A stretch of 64,000 bases of DNA, from contig MDLF01000086.1 in assembly GCA_001730095.1 (NCBI GenBank), positions 62,001-126,000 of the forward strand. The letters run 5' to 3'. Origin of the DNA: Rhodobacteraceae bacterium (ex Bugula neritina AB1). Lineage in GTDB: Bacteria; Pseudomonadota; Alphaproteobacteria; Rhodobacterales; Rhodobacteraceae. The notes under the pieces are model-generated. The model ran no database searches, was not told where the DNA came from, and saw only the letters and a list, made by a program, of their open reading frames with translations. The translations under genes and the position numbers were made by a program. Of the stretch, positions 15,877-26,500 are shown piece after piece (position 1 is the first letter of the stretch; each line of letters begins with the position of its first letter).

Positions 15877-18671
15877 CCATGATTGCAGGCATCGGCTTTA
15901 CCGCGCCCTGGCTTTTGCTGGGACTGCTGGGGCTGCCGCTGCTGTGGCTGCTTTTGCGGGCCATCCCGCCCGCGCCCAAACGCCAGGCGTTTCCGGCAGT
16001 GACACTGTTGTTGGGCCTGAAAGATGACGAAAGCCTGTCGGACCGCACGCCCTGGTGGCTCTTGCTGCTGCGGTTCGCGGCAGTGGCCGCCGCAATCATC
16101 GGGCTGTCCGGGCCGGTGCTGAACCCTGCTGCCGAGGACGGTGGCGGCAGCGGGCCGGTACTGATTGTGATGGACGCCAGCTGGGGCGGCGCGGCGGGCT
16201 GGAAGCAGACCATCGCCCAGGCCCGGGCGCAGCTGGAGGAAGCTGGCCGGGCTGAGCGCCCCGCCGCCTTGCTGCAGCTGACCGCGCCCGAGCCATTGCA
16301 GTTCCGCGCGGCCAGCGGCTGGCAGCGGCAGCTGGCCGGGCTGGCGCCGCTGCCCTGGCAACCGGGACCAGAGCAGCTGGCGCAGGCATTGGAGGCCATT
16401 AACGGGGTCGAGGGTGGTTTCGACACGGTCTGGTTCAGTGACGGGCTGGATTATGCCGATCACGGAGAACTGATAGAGGCACTGAGCCGTCGCGGGGACA
16501 TAGAGGTTTTTGAACAGCCTCTGCCGGTGCTGGGGCTGCTGCCTGCCAGTTACACCGGCAGTGCGATCGCGCTGACCGCGCAGCGCAGCCGCGCCGGCGC
16601 GGCACAGGAGATTTCAGTGGTCGCGCAGGGCAAGGATCCAGGCGGCACCGAGCGCAGCCTGGCTTCGCTGCCGCTGCGGTTTGCTGATGGCGTCCGCACG
16701 GCCACCGCAGAACTGTCGCTGCCCGCCGAACTGCGGGCGCGGCTGTCCCGGTTTGAAATCCGGGGTGCGAACTCCGCCGGTGCGGTGGCCCTCACGGATG
16801 ACAGCCTGCGCCGCCGCGAAGTGGCGCTGGTATCCTCGCAAAGCGCCGATGAAGGCTTGGCGCTCTTGTCGCCGATGCATTACCTGCGCCAGGCGCTGGC
16901 GCCTTCGGCGGAGCTGCTGGAAGGCGCGCTGGCAGACCTGCTGCCCGCCAACCCGGATGTGATCGTCTTGGCCGATGTGGCGCGACTGGCACCCGCGCAG
17001 GAAGAGGCGGTCATTGAATGGGTCGAAAACGGCGGCCTTTTGCTGCGGTTTGCCGGGCCGCGACTGGCCGCCAGCGACACCGCCCGCGCTGGCGAGGAGC
17101 CGCTGATGCCGGTGCGGCTGCGCATCGGCGGCCGCAGTATCGGCGGCGCCATGAGCTGGGGAGAGCCGAAAACGCTGGCACCCTTTGGTGAGACCTCGCC
17201 CTTTTTCGGGCTGGAGAGTCCAGGCGAAGTGTCGGTCCGCTCGCAGGTGGTGGCGCAGCCGGACCCGGAACTGGCGGACCGGGTGATTGCGGAACTGGCC
17301 GATGGCACGCCGCTGGTCACCCGCAAAACACTGGGCCAGGGTCAGGTGGTGCTGTTTCACGTGACCGCCAACGCCGAATGGAGCAATCTGCCGCTGTCGG
17401 GCCTGTTCGTATCCATGCTGGAGCGGCTGGCGGTGTCCTCCTCTGCCGCGGCGCCCAAGGCGGAAGACCTGGAAGGGACCACCTGGACGCCGCTGCAGGT
17501 GCTGGACGGCTTTGGCCGCATGGAAGCCGCGGAAACGCTGCCTGGCGTGGCGGGCCCTGACCTGGTGGCCGCCCCCGCCGGGCCGCAGCTGCGGCCCGGG
17601 ATCTATGACAGCGGGCGCCGGATGCTGGCGCGCAATGTTCTGCGCCAGGGCGACGAACTGTCAGCCGCGCGCTGGCCTGCCTCGGTTGCTGTCAGCGGCT
17701 ATGGCGCGCCACAGGCGCTGCCGCTGGGTGGTGTGCTGCTGGCACTGGCGCTGGGGCTTCTGGCGCTGGATGTGCTGGGCACGCTGGCGGTCTCCGGCCT
17801 GCTGGCGCGCGCCCGAACTGCGGCGCTGGCAGCGGCGATTGGGCTTTCGGGCCTTGCCCTGCCACAGGACGTGCAGGCGCAACCCTTGCAGCCGGTGGAG
17901 GACAGCGCATTGGACTATCTGACGGCTGCTGGACTTGCCTCGGAACTGGTGCTGGCGCATGTGCTGACGGGGGACGCACAGGTAGACAAGGTTGCCGCAG
18001 CGGGGCTGCGCGGGCTGACGGACACGCTGTTTCTGCGTACTTCGGTGGAGCCCGCCGCCCCCGTCAGCATTGATCTGGAACGGGATGAGCTGGCGTTCTT
18101 CCCGTTGCTGTATTGGCCTATCACACGCGATCAGCCACTGCCGTCGTCCGAAGCTTATGCAAAGCTCAACACTTATTTGCGGGCCGGTGGGATGATCCTG
18201 TTTGACACCCGTGATGCCGATTTGACGGCCTCTGGCGCCACCAGCCCGGCGGCACGGCGGCTGCAGCAGATTGCGCTGCCGCTGGATATCCCGCCGCTGG
18301 AAGTGGTGCCTGCAGACCATGTGCTGACGCGTGCCTTTTACCTGCTGCAGGCCTTCCCTGGCCGCCACGGGCGCGGCCCTGTCTGGGTCGAAGCTGCACC
18401 GCCTGATGCAGAACAGGCCGAGGGCATCCCCTTCCGCAATCTGAACGACGGGGTAACACCGGTGGTGATTGGCGGCAACGACTGGGCCGCGGCCTGGGCA
18501 GTGGACAGCAACGGGCGCCCCTTGCTGCCAGTGGGGCGCGGCTATGCCGGAGAACGCCAGCGGGAGCTGGCCTACCGCTTTGGCGTCAACCTGGTGATGC
18601 ATGTGCTGACAGGCAATTACAAATCCGACCAGGTGCATGTCCCGGCCCTGCTGGACCGGCTGGGGCAATAG
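15873..18671 (+). CDS. BatA-like N-terminus / DUF4159 membrane protein
   Basis: This 932-residue protein begins with a helical N-terminal region typical of BatA/aerotolerance proteins (WLLLGLLGLPLLWLLLRAIPP, then WWLLLLRFAAVAAAIIGLSG). A long periplasmic or cytoplasmic middle region follows, with a further helix near residue 620 (GVLLALALGLLALDVLG). The C-terminal DUF4159 domain (about 690-930) includes the phrase GGMILFDTRD and ends with a motif typical of the family. The ATG overlaps the preceding stop codon (ATGA). It is probably part of a membrane complex with the MoxR and DUF58 proteins; the biochemical role is unknown. Confidence 0.88.
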   Translation: MTMIAGIGFTAPWLLLGLLGLPLLWLLLRAIPPAPKRQAFPAVTLLLGLKDDESLSDRTPWWLLLLRFAAVAAAIIGLSGPVLNPAAEDGGGSGPVLIVMDASWGGAAGWKQTIAQARAQLEEAGRAERPAALLQLTAPEPLQFRAASGWQRQLAGLAPLPWQPGPEQLAQALEAINGVEGGFDTVWFSDGLDYADHGELIEALSRRGDIEVFEQPLPVLGLLPASYTGSAIALTAQRSRAGAAQEISVVAQGKDPGGTERSLASLPLRFADGVRTATAELSLPAELRARLSRFEIRGANSAGAVALTDDSLRRREVALVSSQSADEGLALLSPMHYLRQALAPSAELLEGALADLLPANPDVIVLADVARLAPAQEEAVIEWVENGGLLLRFAGPRLAASDTARAGEEPLMPVRLRIGGRSIGGAMSWGEPKTLAPFGETSPFFGLESPGEVSVRSQVVAQPDPELADRVIAELADGTPLVTRKTLGQGQVVLFHVTANAEWSNLPLSGLFVSMLERLAVSSSAAAPKAEDLEGTTWTPLQVLDGFGRMEAAETLPGVAGPDLVAAPAGPQLRPGIYDSGRRMLARNVLRQGDELSAARWPASVAVSGYGAPQALPLGGVLLALALGLLALDVLGTLAVSGLLARARTAALAAAIGLSGLALPQDVQAQPLQPVEDSALDYLTAAGLASELVLAHVLTGDAQVDKVAAAGLRGLTDTLFLRTSVEPAAPVSIDLERDELAFFPLLYWPITRDQPLPSSEAYAKLNTYLRAGGMILFDTRDADLTASGATSPAARRLQQIALPLDIPPLEVVPADHVLTRAFYLLQAFPGRHGRGPVWVEAAPPDAEQAEGIPFRNLNDGVTPVVIGGNDWAAAWAVDSNGRPLLPVGRGYAGERQRELAYRFGVNLVMHVLTGNYKSDQVHVPALLDRLGQ

Positions 18672-18681
18672 GGGTGACTTC

Positions 18682-20724
18682 ATGACACAAACGATCCTGT
18701 TCGACCCCCTGCTGCCCTGGTCTGTGATTTGGGCCATCGGTGGCGTGACACTGGCAACCTTGTTGCTGGGCGTGTGGAAAGGCCTCTCTGGCTGGGCCTT
18801 GCGGGCTATGGCGGCGCTGGTGCTGCTGGCCGCGCTGTCAGGTCCGGTGCATCAGAGCGAGGACCGCGCGCCTTTCAGCGACATTGTGATCGTGGCAGAA
18901 GACCAGACCGCCAGCCAGCAGCTTCGGGACCGACCTGGACAGATGGCAGGCGCACGCAGCCAACTGAAGGCGGCGCTGGCGGCGCGTCCCGGCACAGAAG
19001 TACGCTGGGTCACGGTGGCGGATGGCGAAGGCGCCGAAGGCACACGGCTGATGACAGCCGTCACGCAGGCGCTGGCCGATGAGCCGCGGGCGCGGGTAGC
19101 CGGGATCATCGCCCTGTCCGACGGGCAGGTGCATGACGCGGACCTGCCGGTGCATCTGCCTGCACCGATGCACCTGTTGCTGACAGGCCGCGAAGACGAC
19201 TGGGACCGGCGCCTGATTGTCAGGAATGCCCCCGGCTTTGCCATCATCGGCGAGCCGGTGAAATTGACGCTCAGGATCGAGGATCAAGGCGCGGTGCCAT
19301 CTGAGGGCGGATTTGCAGAGCTTGCGGTCTCTGTCGCGGGCGGGCCACCGCAGCGGTTTACCCTGCCGGTTGGTGTCGATTTTGAACTGCCGATGGTGCT
19401 GCAGCACGGCGGCCGCAATGTGATCCAGTTCAGCGTGCCTGAGGAACCGGGGGAGCTGACCGCGCGCAACAACGCCGCACTGGTGCAGATCAACGGGGTG
19501 CGCGACCGGCTGCGGGTTCTGTTGGTATCGGGCGAACCGCATGCAGGCGGGCGCACCTGGCGCAACCTTCTGAAGTCCGACAGCGCTGTGGATCTGGTGC
19601 ATTTCACCATCCTGCGGCCGCCTGAAAAACAGGATGGGGTGCCGGTCGAGGAACTGTCGCTGATCGCTTTTCCGACGCGCGAGCTGTTCCTGGAAAAGAT
19701 CGAGGATTTCGACCTGATCATCTTTGACCGTTACAAGCGGCGCGGCATCCTGCCGGCGGTCTATCTGGACAATGTGGCCAATTACGCGATGAACGGCGGC
19801 GCCGTGCTGGTGGCGGCCGGCCCCGATTTTGCCAGCGCCGACAGCATCTATCGCTCGCCCCTGTCGCTGATCCTGCCGGCCGAGCCTTCGGCACGGGTTC
19901 TGGAGCAGGCGTTCCGGCCTGCGATCACGGATCTGGGCCAGCAGCATCCGGTCACATCCGGACTGGAAGGCGAAACAGACTGGGGCCGCTGGCTGCGCCA
20001 GATAGAACTGCGCGCACCAGAGGGGCATGTGTTGATGAGCGGTGCCGGAGAACGCCCTTTGCTGGTGCTGAACCGGGTGGGCGAAGGCCGGGTTGCCCTG
20101 CTGGCCTCGGACCACGCCTGGCTGTGGAGCCGCGGATATGAGGGCGGCGGGCCGCAGCTGGAGCTGCTGCGCCGGCTTGCCCATTGGATGATGAAGGAGC
20201 CGGAACTGGAGGAAGAAGCGCTCTGGGCAGAGACCAGCGGCCAGCAGATGCGCATTTTGCGCCGCAGCCTGTCGCATCGCATAGGCCCGGTGACGGTCAC
20301 CAATCCGGACGGTTCCACAGTGGGACTGGCACTGCGCCAGACTGCCCCGGGTCTTTGGGAAGCCCGCTATGAAGGGCCGGAACAGGGGTTGTACCGCTTG
20401 CAGGAGGGGCAGGCGAACGCGGTTGCCGGGCTGGGGCCCGCGGCACCGAAAGAGTTTGAGGAAACCATTGCCACAGACACATTGCTGGCGCCGGTCCTGG
20501 CCCCCCTGCGCGGCGGGGTTTTGCGGCTGGAGGACGGCTTACCCGTCTTGCGCAACGTGCGGGCCGGGCGCCCGGCTTCAGGCCGTGGCTGGATCGGCCT
20601 GACCCCGCGGGACGCCTATGAGACACTCTCGGTCAGCCAGGGCCCGCTGCTGCCTGGCTGGCTGGCACTGCTGCTGGCGTCCTTTTTCATCGTTGCGGCA
20701 TGGCTGCGCGAGGGGCAACGGTAG
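18682..20724 (+). CDS. Membrane protein with glutamine-amidotransferase-like domain
   Basis: This 680-residue protein is the last gene of the moxR operon. It has two N-terminal transmembrane helices (about residues 12-31 and 36-52), a vWA-like region (FSDIVIVAEDQTAS, GIIALSDGQ), a class I amidotransferase-like domain (FDLIIFDRYKRRGILPAVY, NGGAVLVAAGPDF) and a C-terminal helix (LLPGWLALLLASFFIVAAWL). I see no catalytic Cys, so it is probably non-enzymatic. AGGGGTGA precedes the ATG, 10 bases after the DUF4159 stop. Homologues are usually annotated only as hypothetical. Confidence 0.8.
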   Translation: MTQTILFDPLLPWSVIWAIGGVTLATLLLGVWKGLSGWALRAMAALVLLAALSGPVHQSEDRAPFSDIVIVAEDQTASQQLRDRPGQMAGARSQLKAALAARPGTEVRWVTVADGEGAEGTRLMTAVTQALADEPRARVAGIIALSDGQVHDADLPVHLPAPMHLLLTGREDDWDRRLIVRNAPGFAIIGEPVKLTLRIEDQGAVPSEGGFAELAVSVAGGPPQRFTLPVGVDFELPMVLQHGGRNVIQFSVPEEPGELTARNNAALVQINGVRDRLRVLLVSGEPHAGGRTWRNLLKSDSAVDLVHFTILRPPEKQDGVPVEELSLIAFPTRELFLEKIEDFDLIIFDRYKRRGILPAVYLDNVANYAMNGGAVLVAAGPDFASADSIYRSPLSLILPAEPSARVLEQAFRPAITDLGQQHPVTSGLEGETDWGRWLRQIELRAPEGHVLMSGAGERPLLVLNRVGEGRVALLASDHAWLWSRGYEGGGPQLELLRRLAHWMMKEPELEEEALWAETSGQQMRILRRSLSHRIGPVTVTNPDGSTVGLALRQTAPGLWEARYEGPEQGLYRLQEGQANAVAGLGPAAPKEFEETIATDTLLAPVLAPLRGGVLRLEDGLPVLRNVRAGRPASGRGWIGLTPRDAYETLSVSQGPLLPGWLALLLASFFIVAAWLREGQR

Positions 20725-20745
20725 GCGGGTTTCGCAACCGGGCCG

Positions 20746-20817
20746 CTCCCGCCCATTCCCGGCTTCCTTGCGAAAGCCGTTCTGGTTGGGCCAAGCGCCG
20801 CGCCAAAGGCGCGGCGC
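20746..20817 (-). repeat. Two-hairpin palindromic repeat, copy F
   Basis: Read on the minus strand: a 10-bp hairpin GCGCCGCGCC/GGCGCGGCGC (20808-20817 with 20795-20804), the core CCCAAC (20785-20790), the second hairpin GGCTTTC/GGAAGCC with a GCAA tetraloop and one G-T pair (20772-20778 with 20761-20767), then GGCGGGAG (20746-20753). It lies in the convergent gap after the moxR operon. Confidence 0.75.
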
Positions 20818-20820
20818 GGG

Positions 20821-20845
20821 TCGCTTCGGGCAAAGCCCGAAGCGA
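20821..20845. terminator. Perfect hairpin, possible terminator
   Basis: An 11-bp perfect stem (20821-20831 with 20835-20845) has an AAA loop. It lies directly beside repeat copy F, between the convergent moxR operon and the decayed hydratase gene. There is no T tract on either side, so intrinsic termination is uncertain. Confidence 0.4.
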
Positions 20846-20855
20846 AACACCTCAA

Positions 20856-21420
20856 CTAGGCGGCTGTGGAAAATTCCTTGAGGACCAGCGAAACCGCCGG
20901 AGCTCCGGGCAGCCCTTCGTAAGTCACGCAGCCCCCGCCCTTGCCTGCCCGCGACTGGAACAGAGGGCCAAAGTCCCTGACCGAGATCAGGGCGCCCGGG
21001 ATAAGCTCCACACCTTTGGAGCGAAGCCACAGGACCGCATTGACCGGGTTGCCCAGCACTTTGGGATCCGGGCCTGAACCAGCCCACCGCCCGCCGCATG
21101 CCGATATCCATTGCAGCGATGGTCTCTGCGCTGCGGGGCTGGCCCTTGGCAAGTGTCAGATCCGGGGGCAAAGATTGGGCGGTTGGCTGAGAAATGAACC
21201 ACGCCTTCTTTGGCGTGGCGGCGGTGGTGATGCTTTCAGCCGCGACCATCAGCACCCAATCGGTCTCCACCATCTGGAGTGTGCCTCAAGCCATATCCAG
21301 CAAGGCGCCGTCTTCGAGCATCTTACTCCGGAACGGCAGACCTTGCACCGGCTCCACGGCGCCAAAGCGTTTATGCGCAGTGGCACGTTTGGCCTGAGAA
21401 CAGTGCGTGTCCTCTGTGCT
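20856..21420 (-). pseudogene. Decayed fumarylacetoacetate-hydrolase-family hydratase
   Basis: Fragments in different frames align in order with hydratases of the 2-keto-4-pentenoate hydratase / fumarylacetoacetate hydrolase family. First comes PFRSKMLEDGALLDMA, followed by an in-frame TGA. Then come MVETDWVLMVA and LPPDLTLAKGQP in the same frame. After at least one frameshift come GNPVNAVLWLRSKGVEL, ISVRDFGPLF and VTYEGLPGAPAVSLVL. The N-terminal part of the gene and its start are missing. The stop codon and two frame changes mean no functional product. The neighbours give no sign of a catabolic pathway it once served. Confidence 0.75.
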
Positions 21421-21449
21421 GCTGCCGGGTAACAGCGTTTGCGCCGGGA

Positions 21450-23597
21450 TCAATCTATCCGCAGGTTCACCCGGTCAGAGCGTCCCATGCCATCGACAAC
21501 CACCAGCGAGGAGAAGCCAGGGCCGGGGCTGGGCAGCGAGAACTCACGCCGCCGCTGGTCGATGAGAACCGGCAGGCCATTGGCCATCACCAGGAAGGGC
21601 GCAGTGCCTCCGCGCAGTTTCAGCGTCAGGGCGGCGCCTGCCAGCGCCAGCCGGGCGCCGTCGGGCGGAAAGATCAGCTCTGGCGCGCCCGCAGTATCCG
21701 AGAAGGCCGCGTCGCGGGGGCGGAAGCGCTGCAAGGGCGGAGGCAATTCGGCGGAGCTGACGATGAGCGTGGCGGGCGGCGGCGGCGGCAACGGGTCCAG
21801 GGCGGGTTTCAGGCGGCCGAAGGCCTCAAACAGCACCGGTGCGGCCAGATCGCCGCCAAAGATGCCCGGCACCGGCGTGCCGTCGGCGCGGCCCATCCAG
21901 ACCCCGATCACATGGCGCCCGTCCCAGCCGATAGCCCAGGCATCGCGGTGGCCGTAGGACGTGCCGGTTTTATAGGCAATGGTCCCCGCCCGCGCGCCAG
22001 AAGGCACCGGCAGTCCGCGCAGAACATCTGCGACCTGCCACGCGGCCTCGGCTGAGGTAAGGCGGCCGGCAGGCGCAGGCGCCTCCGCTTGTATCATGCG
22101 CAGTTCCGGCCCCTGCCCGCCCGCCGCCAGCCCAGCATAAAGCTGCACCATGTCCTGCAGATTGATACCAAGACCGCCGAGCGACAGCGCCAACCCCGGC
22201 GCGCCACCGGGCAGGTCCGGGCTGGCTCCGCTGGCACGCAGGGAGGCCATCACACGCGCCGGGCCAAGCTCCTGCGTCAGCTTCACCACCGGGATGTTGA
22301 GCGAAAGCTGCAGCGCCTCGCGCATTGTTATGTCGCCGCGGAATTCACCGTCGAAATTCTGCGGTGCGTAGCCTGCGAAGTTGACCGGACCGTCGTGGAT
22401 CAGGGTTTCCGGATGTGCCAGCCCCTGATCAAAGGCAAGGCCATAAATCAGTGGCTTCAGGGTGGAGCCGGGCGACCGGATGGCCTGGGTCATGTCGACA
22501 AAGCCGCGCCGTTCTGCATTGGAATACCCGGGGGAGCCGACCATTGCCAGCACCTCACCGGTCTGGTGATCGGCGGCGATAAGCGCGGCGGAAAGATGCG
22601 GGCCGGTACGACGGGCGGCCCCGGCCAGAAGCTGCTGCATCCGGGATTGCACAGCGCCGTCAAGTGTCAGCTGCAGCTGGCGTTTGCCGGGGTGCTGTGC
22701 CGTGACCCGGTCCGCCAGATGTGGTGCAAGCCGCGGGAAGGCGGCCATGCGGTGCGGCAGCGGAGTGCGGCGGGCTGCCTCTGCCTGTTCTTCGCTCAGA
22801 AGGCCCTGACGCAGCATCCGGGCCAGCACGCGGTTGCGGCTCTCATTGGCCGCCTGCGGGAAACGGTCGGGGCGGCGGCGTTCGGGGGATTGCGGCAGGG
22901 CAACCAGCAAAGCGGCCTCTGCCGGGGTCAGGCGTCTCGGTTCCTTGCCAAACCAGCTGTAAGCGGCCGCGCGAATGCCCTCAGCCGCGCCACCATAGGG
23001 GGCGTGGGTCAGGTAGAGGGTGAGGATTTCCTCCTTGCTGAAGCGGCGTTCCAGCGCCAGTGCCACCCGCATCTGGCGCAGCTTGCCGGCCCAGCGGCCA
23101 GTGGTGCCGTCCTCCAACAGGCGCGCCACCTGCATGGTGAGAGTGGAGCCGCCGGACACCGCCCGACCATGCCACAGCGCCTGACCCGCGGCGCGCAGGA
23201 GGGCGATGGGGTCGACGCCGGCATGGGAGCGGAAACGTTTGTCCTCGTAGCGCAAGAGCATCTGCAGGAAGCGCGGATCGACGTCGGCGGGCTGGACGGC
23301 GAGGCGCCAGAGGCCGTTGCCCACAGGGTAGGCACGCAAGAGCTTACCATTGCGATCAAGGACTTCGGTGGAGGTTTCCGTGAGGGTGAGCGGGAGATCT
23401 GTGCGGTCGATCCAAACGTCAAAGGCGCGACAAATTGCGAATGTCACCGCAATCAGGACCGCTAGGGCCAAAGCGCTTCGTTTCCACTTCCTGCCTGGCC
23501 GATAGGCCGGGCAGCGCCCGCCCCTCTCCATGGGAGGGCGCTTTGCACCCACCCAGGTTCTGGCGCTGCCCTTAGCTTTGGTCAGCCAGCGTTTCAC
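21450..23597 (-). CDS. pbpC: Penicillin-binding protein 1C
   Basis: This bifunctional peptidoglycan synthase has 715 residues. One N-terminal transmembrane helix (KRSALALAVLIAVTFAICRAF, about residues 39-58) is followed by the GT51 glycosyltransferase domain with the catalytic Glu in RYEDKRFRSHAGVD and GGSTLTMQVAR. The transpeptidase domain has SxxK (GSTLKPL), SxN (SLNIPV) and KTG (YKTGTSYGHRDAW). The C-terminal BiPBP-type domain (about 620-715) is characteristic of 1C. The GTG at 23597 overlaps the stop of the alpha-2-macroglobulin gene (GTGA). The first 35 codons hold strong inverted repeats and are unusually basic; Met24 at 23528 is an alternative start. Confidence 0.93.
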   Translation of the reverse strand: MKRWLTKAKGSARTWVGAKRPPMERGGRCPAYRPGRKWKRSALALAVLIAVTFAICRAFDVWIDRTDLPLTLTETSTEVLDRNGKLLRAYPVGNGLWRLAVQPADVDPRFLQMLLRYEDKRFRSHAGVDPIALLRAAGQALWHGRAVSGGSTLTMQVARLLEDGTTGRWAGKLRQMRVALALERRFSKEEILTLYLTHAPYGGAAEGIRAAAYSWFGKEPRRLTPAEAALLVALPQSPERRRPDRFPQAANESRNRVLARMLRQGLLSEEQAEAARRTPLPHRMAAFPRLAPHLADRVTAQHPGKRQLQLTLDGAVQSRMQQLLAGAARRTGPHLSAALIAADHQTGEVLAMVGSPGYSNAERRGFVDMTQAIRSPGSTLKPLIYGLAFDQGLAHPETLIHDGPVNFAGYAPQNFDGEFRGDITMREALQLSLNIPVVKLTQELGPARVMASLRASGASPDLPGGAPGLALSLGGLGINLQDMVQLYAGLAAGGQGPELRMIQAEAPAPAGRLTSAEAAWQVADVLRGLPVPSGARAGTIAYKTGTSYGHRDAWAIGWDGRHVIGVWMGRADGTPVPGIFGGDLAAPVLFEAFGRLKPALDPLPPPPPATLIVSSAELPPPLQRFRPRDAAFSDTAGAPELIFPPDGARLALAGAALTLKLRGGTAPFLVMANGLPVLIDQRRREFSLPSPGPGFSSLVVVDGMGRSDRVNLRID

Positions 23598-26500
23598 CTG
23601 ACGTCCACGCGCCCCGTGCTGGTGCGGGCGCGGTAGGCCGGACGGTACATGTCCTCAACCGAGGCTGCCGGATGGTGGAACACGCCGGGCGTCACCGCGC
23701 GGACCACATAGGCCAGCGTCACCTGCGAGGCATCGCGCACATTCACTGCTGCCAGAAAGCGGTCGCTGCGGAATTCCGCGTGTTCGGCCTCAGCCGGGTT
23801 CAGCCAGTCGAGATCGCGCAGGTCGCCCGACCGCAGGAGGTTGGGGTTGTCGATCTCAAACCCTGCAGGCAGCGGGTCGTTGACCATCAGCCGGGCGCCG
23901 GTCTTTTCATGTGGTTTCACCCGCAGGACCGCGACAAAACGTGCGCCCGGCTGCACAGACTGGACCTCCAGTGGCTGGCCTTCCAGCGTGAAGTAGCTGC
24001 GTTCAATGGTGTAACCAAAGCCGCCTGCCGTCGGCGGAACCTCGGGCACGCCAAGCGTGGTGAGGGTGATCTCAGCAGTCCGGCCATTGGCGGCCGTCAG
24101 GGCGATTTCCGGCATGTCCCGACCGTCAGCCGCCTGGACAAACGGCCCCTGGACGGGCTGGCCATTGACAAGCAGACCTGAGTCTTCCGGGTTCTGCGCC
24201 AGCGCATGAGCGGCCATCAGGGTCCAGGCGGACTCTTGGGTGGAGCGGGAGCCGGACACTTGCGAGAGCCGCGCCGACAGGCTGGTACGGTCCACGGCCT
24301 CGGACCCCGCTTCGGCTGCCAGCGCCAGAACGCCTGCGGTGTCACGCAGGCGGGTGCCAAAATCCGCGCGCCAGAGGCGGGCCTCGCCCTGCGTCTCAGA
24401 GGTGATCATCTGCGCGGCGCGGGCAAACATCCGGTCAGCGCGGCGCTGGTCGCCATAGGCCGCAAGGGCAGCGCCTAGCTGGGCAGCGGCAAGGGGGGTG
24501 GCAAAACCTTCGCCCTTGACGTCGGCATAATAGCGCAGGTCGCCCATCTGGGCGGCGCCTTCGCGCGCCAGCACCAGCAGGGCATAGGCGATCTCCTCGC
24601 CGCCGATGTCGAAATCAGGGGCATAGTTGATGCGGTTGCGCAGGTTGTCCATCGCCTGGGCAAAGGCCTGCTGCGGCACCTGATAGCCTTGCGCGCGGGC
24701 GCGGCTGAGGAAATCGCTGGCATAGGCATCCAGCCAGAACTCGCCGCTGTCCGCCCGCCAGAGACCAAAGGCACCCGAGGGAGCCTGCCGGGTCAACACC
24801 TTGCGGATTGCAGCATTGATACGGGCATCCACTGCCGGGCCGTTGCCCAGCCCTGCAGCTTGGGCGACACTGCTGAGATACAGGAGCGGCAGCGCCTTGG
24901 AGGTCACCTGTTCGGTGCAGCCGTAGGGGTATTGGTCCAGCTCTGCCAAGAGGCCCGGCACGTCGAATTTCGCCAGCGGGCCAGAGGAGATGGTGGCACG
25001 GGCAGTGCCGGGGAGCAGGCCGGTAAAGACGTCCTTGCTGAACAGGAAGGTGTCGCCGGCCGCCAAGGTGAAGCGGCGCGTCTGGGACGTCACCGGATCA
25101 TTGGCGCGCACCGGCATCCGCAAGTTTTGCCGCAGCTCCTGCCCGTCGGGCGTGGTGAGGGTGAGGGTCAGCTCATGGTCGCCGACAGTTTGAGCTGTAA
25201 GAGGCAATTCCAGCACTGCCTTGCCCTGCTCTGCCAATGTGACGGAAGCAGGCAAGCTGCCCAGGGTCAGACCGCCTGCGGTGGCTGCCGTCAGCTGCAT
25301 GTCTCCGGCAGAGCCGTCGGCATGCACGATTTCGATGCGGGCACGGCTTTGATCACCCGGCGCCAGGAAGCGTGGCAGGGTGGCAGTGACCACCACCGGG
25401 TCGCGCACCAGCATGTCGGCTTCGGCCTGGCCTACGGCCTGGCCCGACCAGGCAACAGCCATCAGCCGCACAGTGCCGTTGAAAGCGGGGAGCGTCATCG
25501 GGAATGCGGCCTCTCCGTTTGCGTCAACCTGCAAAGGGCCGGAAAACAGCGCCACAAGATCCTGAGTGGGCGGCGGCGATTGCATTTTCATGCCGCTGTC
25601 CGCATCACCGCCAGAGCGGATGCGGCCCATGGCGCCATTGCCCGGATCGATCAGACGGCCATAAACGTCGCGCAGCTCCATGCCCAGACGGCGCTGGCCA
25701 TAGTAATGCGCGCTGGGGTCGGGGCTGGTGAAACCGGTGAGGTTGAGGATGCCGAGATCGACAGCAGCGACGGTGAGCCAGATTTCCTCGCCCTGTGCGG
25801 CGCCATCCACGCGGATTTTGGCGGTTTGGGTGCCGCGCGGGCGGACCACTTCGGGAACATCAATCGCAACCTCAAGCTGCTGGCCGGACTGAGTGACGCT
25901 GGCATGGGCCAGCCCCAGTGCGCGCAGCGGGGTGCGGCCCCGGTCGCCTGCCACCGGCTGGATCACGGTTGCGGTCACATAGGCGCCGCTGCCCCAGCCC
26001 TGTGTCACGTCCAGTGGGATAACGGTTTCGCCGGCAGGAACCTCGACCGCCATGCGGTGGATCAGCTGGTTGGAGACCACCGAGACCAGCGCGGTGCCTG
26101 CGGCCTGCGGCACGATGCGCAGGCGGGCGGTTTCGCCGGGGCTGTATTTTTCGCGGTCCAGTGACAGCTCCAGCTTTGCCGGGGTTTCAGAGCTGCCTTC
26201 AGGCGCGTACCAGCCGGCGTAGAAGTCATAAGCCGCAGAGACATATGTGCCGTCAAGACGTTCCACCACCAGTTCATAGCGTCCCCAGTCGACAGGCTGC
26301 GACAGCGGCAAGGGATCGCTGCCCAACTGCGCCTCGCCGGTGGCGATGCGGGTGCGGCGGGTCACCGGCTCCCAGTTCCAGTTGCCGTAAAGCTGATACC
26401 ACTGATAGCGGGTCTGGACGCGGTTCAGGGTCCATTTGACCCGCATCGGCATCGCTGTCAGATCCGGTGACAGGGCGATGAGTTCAAAGCCTGCTTCGGA

